Made by a program: the position numbers and the translations under genes
Part shown: piece by piece, positions 52,564-62,386 of the stretch
How positions within the stretch are numbered: the stretch's first letter is position 1
Layout: each line of letters begins with the position of its first letter
From: Phycisphaeraceae bacterium
Lineage (GTDB): Bacteria; Planctomycetota; Phycisphaerae; Phycisphaerales; UBA1924
Direction: 5' to 3'
Length of the DNA: 64,000 nt
NCBI GenBank assembly: GCA_019636655.1
Contig: JAHBXB010000002.1
Span: 136,537 to 200,536 of the forward strand
Notes under the pieces: model-generated
What the model saw: the letters and a program-made list of their open reading frames with translations, nothing else
Databases searched by the model: none
What the model was told of the DNA's origin: nothing

Positions 52564-54153
52564 CTACTTGAGTTGGCCTTCCTGGATCAGGTGCTGACGC
52601 AGCAGCGACAGGTCGGGCGGCCAGATGACGTAGTCACCGGTGGTCAACTCCGACGCGGCGCCGCCGGTAGCGTCCTTGGCCCAGCCACGGTCTCCATCGG
52701 GCCCGACGGAGTAGAGAACGAACTCACCCTCGCCCAGTTTGACCGCGAACGGCTTGTACTTCTTGCCGACAAAGACGGTCATCTCGTGGATCTTTCGGCC
52801 ACCGGCAAGGTCGCGCGAGGGGACAAAGAACTGGAAGTTGCGGCCCTGGGGGTCGAACGGGTCCTTGGCGAGGTCCGGGATGTACACGGGCCGAATGCCG
52901 GTCAGGATCGCGGGGAAGGTCCCGTTCTTGATGAAGTAGGCGTACATCGCGAGGGCCTGGCGGCTCCCCTCGAGCTGGACTCGCAGGTCCTTGCGCAGGT
53001 TCAGCAGGCGCGGGTATGGCCGGTACACGACCGTAGCGAGGCGCATCGCCGGATTACCGGCGACGAGCTTGCGGTAGTCGCTGTCCGAGGCGATCGTGGG
53101 GTCGAACGGGTCGAGGCCCCAGCGGTACTTGAAATCGCCGGCAACCTTTCGGATGTTGGCCAGCGTCTGCGGCTTGGCCGCCGCGACGCGCCGCACGTCC
53201 TCCCACCCCGCGGCCTCGGAGAACATCCGCAGCGGACGGTCGCCGACCGACATCTTGGCAAGCGTGGCGGCGAAGATCTCGGGATTCGGCTTGTCGCCGT
53301 TGCCGTACACGCGGGCCACGAGCTGCTCGGCGGCGAGCTGGTCCGCGGCGGGGATCCGGATACGGGCGAGGCCAATCGGGCTCGCCGCATCATCGAGCCG
53401 CTTGACGACGTCCTGCAGCTTTTCGATCGTGAGCGAGTGCGTCGGGGACTTGAAGTCGCGGTACGCGATGTCGTCCATCAACGTGAACGCGAACGCGAGC
53501 AGGTCCATCCCGGTGGCCTTTTCACCGGCCAGTTCGCGGTCTGCGATCTGGCGTGCGAACAGCCCGAGCCGCAGCGCAAGTTCCAGGGCATCACCGGACT
53601 TCCCGTCCGCCGCGAGACGGTTGCACTCGACCGCGACGAGGCACGCCATGTTCTTGACGCTCTTGAGGTACCTGAACTCCGCGGCTGCGAGGAGTGGCGG
53701 ATCACCCAGCTCCGTGTACAGGTCCGCCGCGACAAGGTCGATCGGAACCCCGTCGACGCCGTAGGGCTGGGCGAAGACCATGTGGCCGAGCGAGCTTTCG
53801 TTCTTGGTTACGGCGGCGAGGGCCTCAAGCACCGCCTTCTGCTGGGATGCGGTGGCCCAGGCCTGGGCGGCCTCCCATTCGCGGCTCTTTGGGGTGATCA
53901 GGGCGGCGGACTCCATGTCCGAGACCGCCGCGGGAGGGGGCTGCATCTTGGCCAGCGCGGGGAGCAGGACCAGGTCGCTCCGCTTCTCGCTGGGGAGCGG
54001 CACCGTCCGGCCGCTGAGGTTGACGTAGGTGGCGTAGAGCTTGTTGGCCTGATCTGTGTAGTCGTCGGCCCGAGCCGCGGCGGAGAACATGAATGCCGAC
54101 GCAACCACAAGGGCGGTCGCCAGGCGGGCCAGGGTTGGAACGCGTGAGATCAT
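52564..54153 (-). CDS. Large exported protein of unknown function
   Basis: The 529-aa product has a signal peptide (MISRVPTLARLATALVVASA, cleavage near ARA-D) and no other membrane segment. The mature part is mostly helical, e.g. KAVLEALAAVTKNESSLGHM and LAVECNRLAADGKSGDALEL-like stretches. It ends in a shorter beta-rich portion that includes FAVKLGEGEFVLYSVGPDGD. The terminal GPDGDRGWAKDATG segment resembles C-terminal segments of planctomycete periplasmic proteins, but I cannot name the family. GGAG is 9 bases upstream of the ATG. It sits 154 bp downstream of the sigma gene, behind a terminator. Confidence 0.7.
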   Translation of the reverse strand: MISRVPTLARLATALVVASAFMFSAAARADDYTDQANKLYATYVNLSGRTVPLPSEKRSDLVLLPALAKMQPPPAAVSDMESAALITPKSREWEAAQAWATASQQKAVLEALAAVTKNESSLGHMVFAQPYGVDGVPIDLVAADLYTELGDPPLLAAAEFRYLKSVKNMACLVAVECNRLAADGKSGDALELALRLGLFARQIADRELAGEKATGMDLLAFAFTLMDDIAYRDFKSPTHSLTIEKLQDVVKRLDDAASPIGLARIRIPAADQLAAEQLVARVYGNGDKPNPEIFAATLAKMSVGDRPLRMFSEAAGWEDVRRVAAAKPQTLANIRKVAGDFKYRWGLDPFDPTIASDSDYRKLVAGNPAMRLATVVYRPYPRLLNLRKDLRVQLEGSRQALAMYAYFIKNGTFPAILTGIRPVYIPDLAKDPFDPQGRNFQFFVPSRDLAGGRKIHEMTVFVGKKYKPFAVKLGEGEFVLYSVGPDGDRGWAKDATGGAASELTTGDYVIWPPDLSLLRQHLIQEGQLK

Positions 54154-54237
54154 CGAGGAGGGCTCCGGTCCCTGCTTTGGGCGCAGGGCCGGGCATCGTA
54201 GCCGATTTGGGCCCCTGACGGGCTTCGCGACGGCCTC

Positions 54238-54280
54238 AAAAAGCACTGAGCCCACCGCGTAATCGCGGCGGGCTCGGTGC
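54238..54280 (-). terminator. Intrinsic terminator of the sigma factor gene
   Basis: On the minus strand GCACCGAGCCCGCCGCG, loop ATTA and CGCGGTGGGCTCAGTGC form a long stem with only one mismatch and one G-U pair, followed directly by TTTTT. It starts 28 bp after the sigma stop and closes that transcript before the downstream exported-protein gene. Confidence 0.92.
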
Positions 54281-54307
54281 GGCGAGAGAGAGTTTGGTTG
54301 GACGAAC

Positions 54308-55240
54308 CTAGCCGGCGACGCGGGGGCTTCCCCGGCGGGCTTGCCCGTTGGAGGGCTTCTCGGCCCGGCGGAAGAACCGGCTCGGGCGGTCGTCGTTGAT
54401 CTGGGCATTGAGCTTCCGGAGGGCCTCATCGGCGATCTGGCGGACTCGCTCGCGCGAGATCCCGATGTCCTGGGCGATCTGCTTGAGCGTGAGCGGCTCC
54501 TGGCCATCGAGTCCGAATCGGAGGCGGAGGATGCGGGCCTCCCGCTCGTCGATCGCGTCGAGCAGGCGGCGGATGGTGCGGAGTTCGTCGTCCCGCAGGG
54601 CGCAGTCGTCGGAGGTCATGGCGCGATCGTCGGCGAGGATGTCGTCGAGATTGACGACCTTGCCGTCCTCGTCGAGCGGCGCCTGGGAGGGAACGCGGAA
54701 CGCCTTTACGGCTCGCTTGATGATCCGGAGTTTCTTGAGGGGGAGCTGGGTCTCGTCGGCGAGCTCCTGGAGGGTGGGCGGCCGGCCGAGTTCCTTCTCG
54801 AGCTTCTGGCTCGCCTGCTTCCATCTCGCGATGAGTTCGACCATGTAGGCCGGAACGTGGATCGGCTGAACAGCGTTGATCAGCGCCCGCTTGATCGCCT
54901 GCTTGATCCACCACGATGCGTACGTGCTGAACCGTGCGCCCTGCGCGGGATCAAAGCCCTCGACCGCGCGGAGCAAACCGACATTGCCCTCCTCAATGAG
55001 ATCCTGGAGGGCGAGGCCGCGGTTGGAGTAGTTCTTGGCGATCGAGACGACCAGCCGCAGGTTGGCGCGGATCATGCGCTCCCGCGAGGCCGGACAGTTG
55101 TCGTTGATGATCGCCCAGCCGAGCGTCTTCTCCTCGTCCGCGGTGAGGAGCGCTGTCTCGTTGATCTGGCGCAGGTACAACTGAAGGCCGGACTGGAGTT
55201 CGGCCCTCGGCGAGGACTTGATGCCGGTAACGGAACGCAA
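54308..55240 (-). CDS. RNA polymerase sigma factor, sigma-70 family (RpoD/RpoS-like)
   Basis: The 310-aa factor has region 1.2 ([20 protein letters not shown]), region 2 ([20 protein letters not shown], then [16 protein letters not shown] and [17 protein letters not shown]), region 3, and region 4 with the helix-turn-helix [20 protein letters not shown]. Region 1.1 is absent, so it is the size of group 2 factors. The likely start is TTG at 55240: AAGGGA is 6 bases upstream and the protein-like sequence begins there ([14 protein letters not shown]). An ATG at 55348 is in frame but yields a Gly/Ser/Arg-rich leader and overlaps an inverted repeat. Confidence 0.93.
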   Translation of the reverse strand: MRSVTGIKSSPRAELQSGLQLYLRQINETALLTADEEKTLGWAIINDNCPASRERMIRANLRLVVSIAKNYSNRGLALQDLIEEGNVGLLRAVEGFDPAQGARFSTYASWWIKQAIKRALINAVQPIHVPAYMVELIARWKQASQKLEKELGRPPTLQELADETQLPLKKLRIIKRAVKAFRVPSQAPLDEDGKVVNLDDILADDRAMTSDDCALRDDELRTIRRLLDAIDEREARILRLRFGLDGQEPLTLKQIAQDIGISRERVRQIADEALRKLNAQINDDRPSRFFRRAEKPSNGQARRGSPRVAG

Positions 55241-55719
55241 TGTGTTTCCCTTGCAGAAGGAGCGAGAACCGCCCTCTGAACCCGCGCCACCGGAGTGGGC
55301 CCTCCGACGACTGAAAGCGCTTCGCTGACCCGTGCCCGACGGTTGCATCGACCGTGCAACTTTGACCCTTGAGCCGCTTGCATCCTCGCAGAGTTAAGCC
55401 GGGGAACTGGGACGTCGGCAACCGGTTACCGGCCACATGTAGCCGATCGCGATCTCGCTGGCCAAAACTCTGGCACTCGGCGCGATCCTCGTCAATGCGA
55501 TGGTTCTCCTGAGAATCGCGGCAGGTTCCGACGCCGCACGATGCCGGATCCCGTCGGGCTCGCAGACCTCCGATAAACTCCGGCCAAGGGTCCACAGTTC
55601 CCCCTTGGTGGCTTGCCCACGGCCGTGTCGCACGTGAGTGCGTGCTAACGAGGGCCCCGTCTCGTATAGTTCAGGAGCATGGGTTGTGGCGAGGCGCCAC
55701 GCCGGCAGATGGAGTTGAT
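55241..55719. other. Divergent regulatory region upstream of the sigma factor gene
   Basis: This 479-bp stretch separates the sigma gene from the divergent UVR-motif gene. It has no convincing coding frame. It contains the GTTGCA-N7-TGCAAC inverted repeat (55342-55360) and a further palindromic patch around CCGGTTACCGG (55422-55432). Promoters for both genes must lie here. Confidence 0.5.
55342..55360. promoter_or_regulatory. Inverted repeat, candidate operator
   Basis: GTTGCA and TGCAAC are perfect inverted 6-mers separated by seven bases, a common spacing for a dimeric regulator. The site lies about 100 bp upstream of the presumed TTG start of the sigma factor, so it is well placed for repression or activation. 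The regulator is not identifiable. Confidence 0.45.
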
Positions 55720-56487
55720 GTGAGCGCTGATCTGAGCAAAATCCTTGGGCGTTGGCCCTATGAGTCCGGGCAGCTCAACGTGCGGTTGATCGAAGGGGAT
55801 GACGGCGAGCCGCGAATCCAGCTCCGTGTTGATCTGGGCATCCTGCAGATGCGCACCGAGGGGCGGCCCGACGGGCTTCGGCCGATGGGACACGAGTCGC
55901 TGCTGGAGTACCACGAACAGCGCCTGGATGAGGTGGTCGCGGGCGAGGGCTCAGCGGCAACGTTTGTCCTGAACGAGGACGAGTGCCGCGAGCTGCGCGA
56001 AGAGGCGGTGCAGTACTACCACCGCTACGTCTGCCTGCTGGCGTTGGAGGACTTTGAGGGTGTCATCCGCGACACCACCCGCAACCTGCGCGTGATCGAC
56101 CTGTGCGTGAAGTACGCGGAGACCGAGGCGGATCGGACGGCGCTGGAGCAGTACCGGCCGTACATCACGATGATGCGGGCGCGGGCGCTCGCCAGCCAGG
56201 CCCTGAAGGACAACGAGCCCAAGGCCGCGATCCACGCGATCGACCAGGGCCTCGACGCGCTGAAGTCCTACTTCTCGGACTCCGGCCGCGCGGAGGCGTA
56301 CGACGAGTCCGCCGAGGTGCGGCACCTGCGAGGGATGCGCGATGCGCTGATCCCCAAGCTGCCGGTGAGCCAGAAGGGGGAGTTGCGTCAGCGGCTGGCG
56401 CAGGCCATCGAGGAAGAGAACTACGAACTGGCCGCGATCCTGCGGGACGAACTCAAGATGCTGGACACCGGCGAGGGCCGCGCCTAA
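55720..56487 (+). CDS. UVR-motif protein
   Basis: The 255-aa protein has a mixed N-terminal domain (LNVRLIEGDDGEPRIQLRVD), a helical middle (ALEDFEGVIRDTTRNLRVID) and a terminal UvrB/UvrC-type motif (RQRLAQAIEEENYELAAILR). The UVR motif mediates contact between UvrB and UvrC and is also found in McsA and Clp-linked proteins. It is not UvrB itself: no helicase motifs are present. GTG at 55720 is chosen, with GGAG at good spacing. The gene diverges from the sigma factor. Confidence 0.78.
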   Translation: MSADLSKILGRWPYESGQLNVRLIEGDDGEPRIQLRVDLGILQMRTEGRPDGLRPMGHESLLEYHEQRLDEVVAGEGSAATFVLNEDECRELREEAVQYYHRYVCLLALEDFEGVIRDTTRNLRVIDLCVKYAETEADRTALEQYRPYITMMRARALASQALKDNEPKAAIHAIDQGLDALKSYFSDSGRAEAYDESAEVRHLRGMRDALIPKLPVSQKGELRQRLAQAIEEENYELAAILRDELKMLDTGEGRA

Positions 56488-56506
56488 GCGTCGGCTGGTC
56501 GCCTGA

Positions 56507-58342
56507 TCAGCCGACCGGCCCGGTCGCGGCGGGGAGGGCCCGTCGCTCGGTCAGTTTGCGCAGCACCTGCCGCGCCATCGCCTCGGCGGTCGCGACCTCA
56601 GCGACGGTCACCTCATCGGCTCCGACGCCGGTTGCCGCGAACGCGCTGCTGAGGTAACTGGTGCGCACCGCGATGAAGATGTCGGGCTTGGCCGCGCGGA
56701 TCGACTGGCAGGCGCGGAGCACCGCATCGTCGTCGGGGATCGTGAGCACGACGGCGTCGGCTCGGTCGATCCCCGCGGACTCGAGGACCTCGGGGTTCGA
56801 GATGTCGCCGTAGACGATCGAGCGCCCGAGGCTGGTCTGGCGGGCGACGGTCTTGGGGTTGAGCTCGACGACGATGTACGGGATGCCGTCGACTTCAAAC
56901 CGATCCGCGACGGCGCGTCCGACAATTCCAAACCCAGCGACGATAATGTGGCCGTGCCTGACGGGGGCCGGGGTCTCCGCCGAGGGAGCGGTGTCCTCCG
57001 CGGCGGCGGCGTCGGCCGCCTTGGCCCGGAGGCGTTCGCCCGGTTCGCGAAGGGCAACCGAGTTGATCCAGGGCGCGGGCTGAATCCGGGCCAGCCGGGG
57101 GATTAGGCGCAGGGCGAGCGTGTGGACCATCGGCGTCGCGATAAGCGAGAGCACGACGACGGCGATCAGCGTCGGCGCGACGTCATCGGGGATGATCCCC
57201 TTTGTTCCGGCCGCGGCGAGAACGATGAGGCTGAACTCTCCGGCCTGCGAGAGCAGGGCGCCGGTGAGGAGGGAGACGGGCGCGGTCGCCCCGCCCGCCC
57301 AGCAGCAGAAGGCGATCACAAGCGTCTTGATCCCCATGAGAGCCACGAGTCCGATGCCGACGAGCCACCAGTGGCCGAGGATCACGCTGAAGTCCATCTG
57401 CAGGCCGACGACGGTGAAGAACACCGCCATGAAGAGGCTCCGCAGCGGCGAGAGCTGGCCGGCGAGCTGATGCTTGAATGACGTCGAGGTGAGCATGAAG
57501 CCGGCGAGAAACGAGCCGAGCGCCGGCCCGATCCCCGTGACCGTCGTCAGGACGGCCGCGCCCAGGGCGACAGCCGCGGAGACGACCAGCAGTTCCTCGG
57601 AACCGCCGGCGCCCCCGCCGCGGGCCGCTTCCTTGAGCAGGCGCGGCAGGACGTACCGCCCGAAGGCCAGCATCACGGCGATACCGCCGATGGCGAATCC
57701 CGCGGCGATGAAGAGTCGGCTGACCTTGCCCAGATCCTCGGTCAGGATGACCTTCTCGGCGACACCCCCCGGCGATCCGCCGGCCCAGACCGCTAGGAGC
57801 GGGAGCAACGCGAGGACAACGACCGAGAGCAGGTCCTGAACGATCGCGATGCCGATGCAGAGCCGCCCGTGCACACGGTTGACCTCGCGCCGGGTCTGCA
57901 GGATCCCCAGCACGACCGCCGTGGAAGACATGGCGAATGCCATCCCCACCGCCAGCGCAGCCGGAGCGCTGACCCAGAGGGCACTGACCCCCCAGATCGC
58001 CGCCATCACCAGCACCGACGACACCACGCCGACAGCGATGATGCTGACCATCCCGGTGCGGATGGCGTCCATGTCCAGGTGCATTCCGATCGTGAACATC
58101 AGCAGCAGGATCGCCAGCTCGGACATCTGTGAGATGTTCTCATCGCTGGTAATCAGGGCGAGGGTGCCCGGCCCGATGATCGCCCCTGTGATCAGGTAGC
58201 CGGGAATCGTGGACATCCCCAGGCGGCGCAGCAGCATCGTCACCAGGCCCGCGGCGGCAAGGAGGAGGAGCAGGTCGATGACCAGCGACCGTTCGCCACC
58301 CGCCGAGGCGCCGTGCTGTGCGATATAGAGAAGGAGTCCCAC
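56507..58342 (-). CDS. KefB-type cation/proton antiporter with RCK domain
   Basis: The 611-aa protein has a sodium/proton exchanger-type membrane domain (about 12-13 helices; STIPGYLITGAIIGPGTLAL, VGMAFAMSSTAVVLGILQTR, GALLSQAGEFSLIVLAAAGT). A cytoplasmic RCK/TrkA-N domain follows at about 455-600, with HIIVAGFGIVGRAVADRFEV as the NAD-binding loop and IVYGDISNPEVLESAGIDRA. Typical of potassium/proton antiporters in which NAD(H) or glutathione conjugates gate transport; a KefF/KefG partner is not adjacent. The start is GTG at 58342. The gene follows mnmG by 29 bp. Confidence 0.9.
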   Translation of the reverse strand: MGLLLYIAQHGASAGGERSLVIDLLLLLAAAGLVTMLLRRLGMSTIPGYLITGAIIGPGTLALITSDENISQMSELAILLLMFTIGMHLDMDAIRTGMVSIIAVGVVSSVLVMAAIWGVSALWVSAPAALAVGMAFAMSSTAVVLGILQTRREVNRVHGRLCIGIAIVQDLLSVVVLALLPLLAVWAGGSPGGVAEKVILTEDLGKVSRLFIAAGFAIGGIAVMLAFGRYVLPRLLKEAARGGGAGGSEELLVVSAAVALGAAVLTTVTGIGPALGSFLAGFMLTSTSFKHQLAGQLSPLRSLFMAVFFTVVGLQMDFSVILGHWWLVGIGLVALMGIKTLVIAFCCWAGGATAPVSLLTGALLSQAGEFSLIVLAAAGTKGIIPDDVAPTLIAVVVLSLIATPMVHTLALRLIPRLARIQPAPWINSVALREPGERLRAKAADAAAAEDTAPSAETPAPVRHGHIIVAGFGIVGRAVADRFEVDGIPYIVVELNPKTVARQTSLGRSIVYGDISNPEVLESAGIDRADAVVLTIPDDDAVLRACQSIRAAKPDIFIAVRTSYLSSAFAATGVGADEVTVAEVATAEAMARQVLRKLTERRALPAATGPVG

Positions 58343-58371
58343 GGGGCGATGGTAGCGTCAGCGGCCAGTTG

Positions 58372-60324
58372 CTACACGGACGAAGCCGGCGTCCGCGCCG
58401 CATCGGAGTGCCGGCGGACCAGGACCGCGAGCAGGGTCAGATCAGCCGGGGTGATCCCCTCAAGACGACCGGCCTGGCCGAGTGTCTCGGGACGGAACCG
58501 GGCGAGAGCGAGGCGGGCTTCGGATCGCAGGTTGATAAAGGTCGAGTAGTCGATGGCTGCCGGGAGCCGCCGGCGCTCCAACTCCTCGTGGCGGCGGACC
58601 TCGGCCCGCTGGCGGGCCAGATACGCCTCATAGACGCGGTTGGTGTGGACAGTCAGCAGAGCGCGGTCGCTGAAGGGCCGGCCGGCGATGGGCTCGACGA
58701 CCGCCGCGAGATCGGTGGGGGTGAATCCCGGGCGCCGGATGGCGTCCGCAAGGCGCTCGCCACCCGGCAAGCGGATCGCCGCGATAGCCCGATCGAGGTC
58801 GGCAATCTGGCGCCGGCGCTCGGCGTACAAGCCAGCCCGTGCCCTGCCGAAGGGGGCCGATTCCAGCAGGCCCCACTCGATCGCGAGGCCGGTGAGCCGG
58901 TCAGCGGCGTTGTCGGCCCGGAGCAGGAGCCGGTGCTCGGCGCGGCTGGTGAACATCCGGTAGGGCTCGACGGGGGTCTTGGTGACTAGGTCGTCCATGA
59001 GCACGCCGATGTACGCCTGGTCGCGGCCGAGGGTGACAAGCGGCTCGGAGCGGGTGAATCGGGCGGCGTTGAGTCCCGCCACGAGACCCTGGCCTGCGGC
59101 CTCTTCATAACCGCTGGTGCCGTTGATCTGGCCCGCGAGAAACAGGCCATCGACCGTCTTGGTCATGCCCGTCGCGCCGATCTGGTGCGGGCGGACCATG
59201 TCGTACTCAACGGCGTATCCGGGGCGGCAGATCTCAGCCCGCGCGCAGCCGGGCATGGCGCGAACGACCTGCTCCTGGACATCCGCGGGCAGGCTGGTGG
59301 AGATGCCGTTGCAGTAGATCCAGTCGTCACTGAGGGACTCGGGCTCGAGGAAGACGTGGTGGCTCTGGCGGTCGGCGAAGCGGACGACCTTGTCCTCGAT
59401 CGAGGGGCAGTAGCGGGGACCGACGGACTCGATCTGGCCGGAGTACATCGGCGCGCGGTGCAGGTTGGCGCGGATGAGGTCATGGACCCTTTGATTCGTC
59501 GCGGTGATGCGGCAGTCGACCTGCTCGAGGACGGGGAACCGGGCGACCGAGGGCGCGACGCGGAGCGTGCCGTCGTCGAGGCCCGTCTCCGCGGCCGTCA
59601 GATCGCTGAAGGGGGCTGGCGGCTGGTCCCCCCACTGCGGCTCGAGCGCGTCCCAGTCGATCGTCGATCGCCTCAGGCGCGGCGGGGTGCCGGTCTTGAG
59701 TCGGCCGAGTTCGAAACCGAGTCGGCGGAGGGTGTCGGAGATGCCGACAGCCGGGGCCTCACCGAAGCGACCGCCGGGGGTCCGGGAGTCGCCGGTGTGC
59801 ATGAGGCCGCGCATGAACGTGCCAGTCGTGAGCACCACGGCGCGGGCGGCGAGGACGATGCGCGCCGAGCCGTTGACGACAACCACGACTCCGGTAATGC
59901 GGTCCTGCTCGATGATGAACTCGTCCACCGCGCCGCCGATCACCTCGATCTCCGGCCGCGAGGCGATGAAGCCCTGGACGGCGCGGGCGTAGGCGTGCTT
60001 GTCGCACTGCGCGCGGGGCCCATGGACGGCCGCGCCCTTGGAGGTGTTGAGGACCTTGAAGTTGATGCCGGTGGCATCGGTGGCGAGCCCCATGACCCCG
60101 CCGAGGGCGTCGATCTCTCGGACGATCTGGCCCTTGGCAAGGCCGCCGATGGCGGGGTTGCAGGACATGACGCCGATCTTGGCGGGATCGAGCGTGACGA
60201 GGGCGACGGTGGGCGTGCCGCCGCGGGCGGTGTCGACAGGAAGCAGGTTCGCCGCGGCCCACGCGGCCTCGACGCCCGCGTGGCCGCCGCCAATGACGAT
60301 GACCTGGTAGTCGGTTGGGGGCAT
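58372..60324 (-). CDS. mnmG: tRNA uridine-5-carboxymethylaminomethyl modification enzyme MnmG
   Basis: The 650-aa FAD protein works with MnmE to modify wobble uridine 34 in certain tRNAs. It has the FAD loop VIVIGGGHAGVEAAWAAANL, the MSCNPAIGGLAKGQIVREID motif with Cys55, and GPRYCPSIEDKVVRF with the second catalytic cysteine. GQINGTSGYEEAAGQGLVAG and the C-terminal helical domain (FTSRAEHRLLLRADNAADRL) follow. The ATG at 60324 is the family start; no ribosome site is obvious. Its usual neighbour rsmG is absent. A complete mnmE is not in the window. Confidence 0.96.
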   Translation of the reverse strand: MPPTDYQVIVIGGGHAGVEAAWAAANLLPVDTARGGTPTVALVTLDPAKIGVMSCNPAIGGLAKGQIVREIDALGGVMGLATDATGINFKVLNTSKGAAVHGPRAQCDKHAYARAVQGFIASRPEIEVIGGAVDEFIIEQDRITGVVVVVNGSARIVLAARAVVLTTGTFMRGLMHTGDSRTPGGRFGEAPAVGISDTLRRLGFELGRLKTGTPPRLRRSTIDWDALEPQWGDQPPAPFSDLTAAETGLDDGTLRVAPSVARFPVLEQVDCRITATNQRVHDLIRANLHRAPMYSGQIESVGPRYCPSIEDKVVRFADRQSHHVFLEPESLSDDWIYCNGISTSLPADVQEQVVRAMPGCARAEICRPGYAVEYDMVRPHQIGATGMTKTVDGLFLAGQINGTSGYEEAAGQGLVAGLNAARFTRSEPLVTLGRDQAYIGVLMDDLVTKTPVEPYRMFTSRAEHRLLLRADNAADRLTGLAIEWGLLESAPFGRARAGLYAERRRQIADLDRAIAAIRLPGGERLADAIRRPGFTPTDLAAVVEPIAGRPFSDRALLTVHTNRVYEAYLARQRAEVRRHEELERRRLPAAIDYSTFINLRSEARLALARFRPETLGQAGRLEGITPADLTLLAVLVRRHSDAARTPASSV

Positions 60325-60344
60325 GACGGCGGAGTTTAGGTGGG

Positions 60345-61817
60345 TCAGTGCGCGTTCTTGTGCACGAACCCCCTGAAGAGCGTCAGCACCAGGATCCGCA
60401 GGTCGAACCCCAGCGACCAGTGGCGCACGTAGAAGAGGTCGTACTGCAGGCGTTTGCGGAGGCTCGTCTGGCCGCGGAGGCCGTTGACCTGGGCCCAGCC
60501 CGTGATGCCGGCCTTGACGTGCTGGCGGAGCATGTAGCCGCGCCAGTCGTCGCGGAACCGCATGATCAGTTCGGGGCGCTCCGGCCGAGGGCCGACCAGG
60601 CTCATGTCGCCTTTGAGCACGTTCAGGAACTGCGGCAGTTCGTCGAGGCTCGTACGGCGGAGCCAGCGGCCGATGGGGGTGATCCGGGGGTCGTTGCGCT
60701 CGGTCCACTCGGCGGGGGTCTTGACGGGGCGGCCCGCCTCGTCCTCGACGTGGTACATCGTGCGGAACTTGTAGATCTTGAACGTCTCGCCGCCGAGCGT
60801 CATGCGGCGCTGCTTGAAGATCACCGGGCCCGGGCCGTTCAGCCTGACGATGATCGCGATCAGCAGCATCACCGGCGAGAACAGGAGCATCGCGGCGAGC
60901 GAGCCGAGGATGTCCACGATCCGCTTGCTGACGCCGCCGATACCGTGCGTCGGGCTCTCGCGGTACGAGAGGATCGGCATGCCGTCGAGTTCGCTCACCG
61001 ACATGCTCTGCGGCAGGTAGCGGGGATTGAGGTCGGGCACGACCCGGACGTCGACGGGGAACCGCTCGAGCCGGGTGAGGACGTTGGTCAGCAGGTTGGA
61101 CCGCTGCGACGGGAGCGCCACGTACACCGCGTCGGCCTTGTTGGCATCGAGGACCCTCTCCAGGTCGTCAAGGCCGCCCAGCACCGGCCGGTCCAGACAG
61201 CGGTCGCGGGACTTCTGGTCCAGGTGCGACAGGAAGTAGGCGACGCGGATACCGGTCCAACTGTTGCGCTGCAGCGTCCGCGCCGTGATCTGGCCCAGGC
61301 GGCCCGTACCGATGACCGCGACGTGCCGGAGGTTCCAGCCTCTTCGGCGGAGGACACGCAGCCCGGCGCGGAAACTGACCCGGTGGGCGGCCATCAGCAG
61401 CGGCAGCGCCGTCGCGAGCGTTGCAAACTGCACGCGGCCGGCGTCGAACTCGATCCCCATCCACGTCACCGGCTTGGTGAACGGCACGCTGAACACCGAC
61501 AGGTCGAACAGGTACGCCACGCTCCAGATCACCACGACGCTCACCAGCGAGGCCTTGACTACCTGGATCGCTTCGCTGACCAGTGACCGGTCTCGGCGCG
61601 GCCGATAGAGACCCATCGCCCGGACGACCATGATCGTGATCGGCACCGCGTAGAGGACTAGCGCCTGCTTGGGGTAGCTCTCCCAGTTCCGGGGCCACCG
61701 GTCCGGCGGAACGATCCAGTGTCTCACCAGCCACGCGATGAAGCAGGCGCACGAGGCGACCAGGCCATCCACGGCCACGAGCAACGCAACGAAGAGTTGG
61801 TGCTGCTGCTTGACCAA
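60345..61817 (-). CDS. Undecaprenyl-phosphate sugar phosphotransferase (WcaJ/CpsE-like)
   Basis: The 490-aa protein has four to five N-terminal membrane helices and a Rossmann-like central domain (HVAVIGTGRLGQITARTLQR, about 165-184). The C-terminal bacterial sugar transferase domain starts at about 300. It contains KRIVDILGSLAAMLLFSPVM, GGETFKIYKFRTM, LRRTSLDELPQFLNVLKGD and MSLVGPRPERPELI. Such enzymes put the first sugar phosphate (usually glucose-1-P or galactose-1-P) on the lipid carrier, starting exopolysaccharide synthesis. The start codon is TTG at 61817, with GGGAAA upstream. The gene precedes mnmG by 20 bp. An inverted repeat, GGAGCG-TTCA-CGCTCC, lies 24 bp upstream at 61841-61856. 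Confidence 0.93.
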   Translation of the reverse strand: MVKQQHQLFVALLVAVDGLVASCACFIAWLVRHWIVPPDRWPRNWESYPKQALVLYAVPITIMVVRAMGLYRPRRDRSLVSEAIQVVKASLVSVVVIWSVAYLFDLSVFSVPFTKPVTWMGIEFDAGRVQFATLATALPLLMAAHRVSFRAGLRVLRRRGWNLRHVAVIGTGRLGQITARTLQRNSWTGIRVAYFLSHLDQKSRDRCLDRPVLGGLDDLERVLDANKADAVYVALPSQRSNLLTNVLTRLERFPVDVRVVPDLNPRYLPQSMSVSELDGMPILSYRESPTHGIGGVSKRIVDILGSLAAMLLFSPVMLLIAIIVRLNGPGPVIFKQRRMTLGGETFKIYKFRTMYHVEDEAGRPVKTPAEWTERNDPRITPIGRWLRRTSLDELPQFLNVLKGDMSLVGPRPERPELIMRFRDDWRGYMLRQHVKAGITGWAQVNGLRGQTSLRKRLQYDLFYVRHWSLGFDLRILVLTLFRGFVHKNAH

Positions 61818-62012
61818 TCCACGTTTCCCGGCGGGCTGGAGGAGCGTTCACGCTCCGGGACACGCCCGCGATCCGCCCCTCCCACCGCACCCGCCCACCC
61901 CAGACCCCACCGAACGGCCGCCCCCAGGCCGACGAACCGGCTCCACTGTTCCGATTCCGGCGCGGTTTGTCAACTCCGGAACCGAACGGAACCCCTTGCG
62001 CGTCCCAGGGCC

Positions 62013-62363
62013 TCAGGCCTCCCGGCCGCCGAAATAGGCATCATACATATCGTCGAGCTCGGTCCGAGCTCTTGCGGCATTCGGCTTGGTTACGTGCGTC
62101 GCGATGTTGGTCCATGTGTAATGTGCCACACCCGGACTGGCGACCGCCTGGGACTCGAGCCTGAGGTCGTACTCGGCCCGGCGTTTCGAATCTGAGAGCA
62201 CGGCGTACGCGGCCTGCACCCGCAAGAAGCTGTCCGCCGCGTCGTGCGAGGCGTTGACGTCCGGATGCAGCCTTCGAGCCAGCGATCGGTAGGCCTTCCG
62301 AATCTCGGCGAGGGTCGCCGCTCGCTCGATTCCCAAGGTGGTGTAGTGGGTGCCGCCGGTCAT
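62013..62363 (-). CDS. J-domain protein
   Basis: The 116-aa product starts MTGGTHYTTLGIERAATLAE, with a J domain over residues 5-65, the LHPDVN tripeptide HPD and the AYRSLARRLHPD helix. J domains stimulate DnaK ATPase. The remaining 50 residues are short and lack the Gly/Phe and zinc regions of DnaJ, so this is a class III co-chaperone. It lies 23 bp downstream of the FKBP gene stop, in the same direction. Confidence 0.88.
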   Translation of the reverse strand: MTGGTHYTTLGIERAATLAEIRKAYRSLARRLHPDVNASHDAADSFLRVQAAYAVLSDSKRRAEYDLRLESQAVASPGVAHYTWTNIATHVTKPNAARARTELDDMYDAYFGGREA

Positions 62364-62386
62364 GGTGCGGAGGGGCTTGGGGGATC

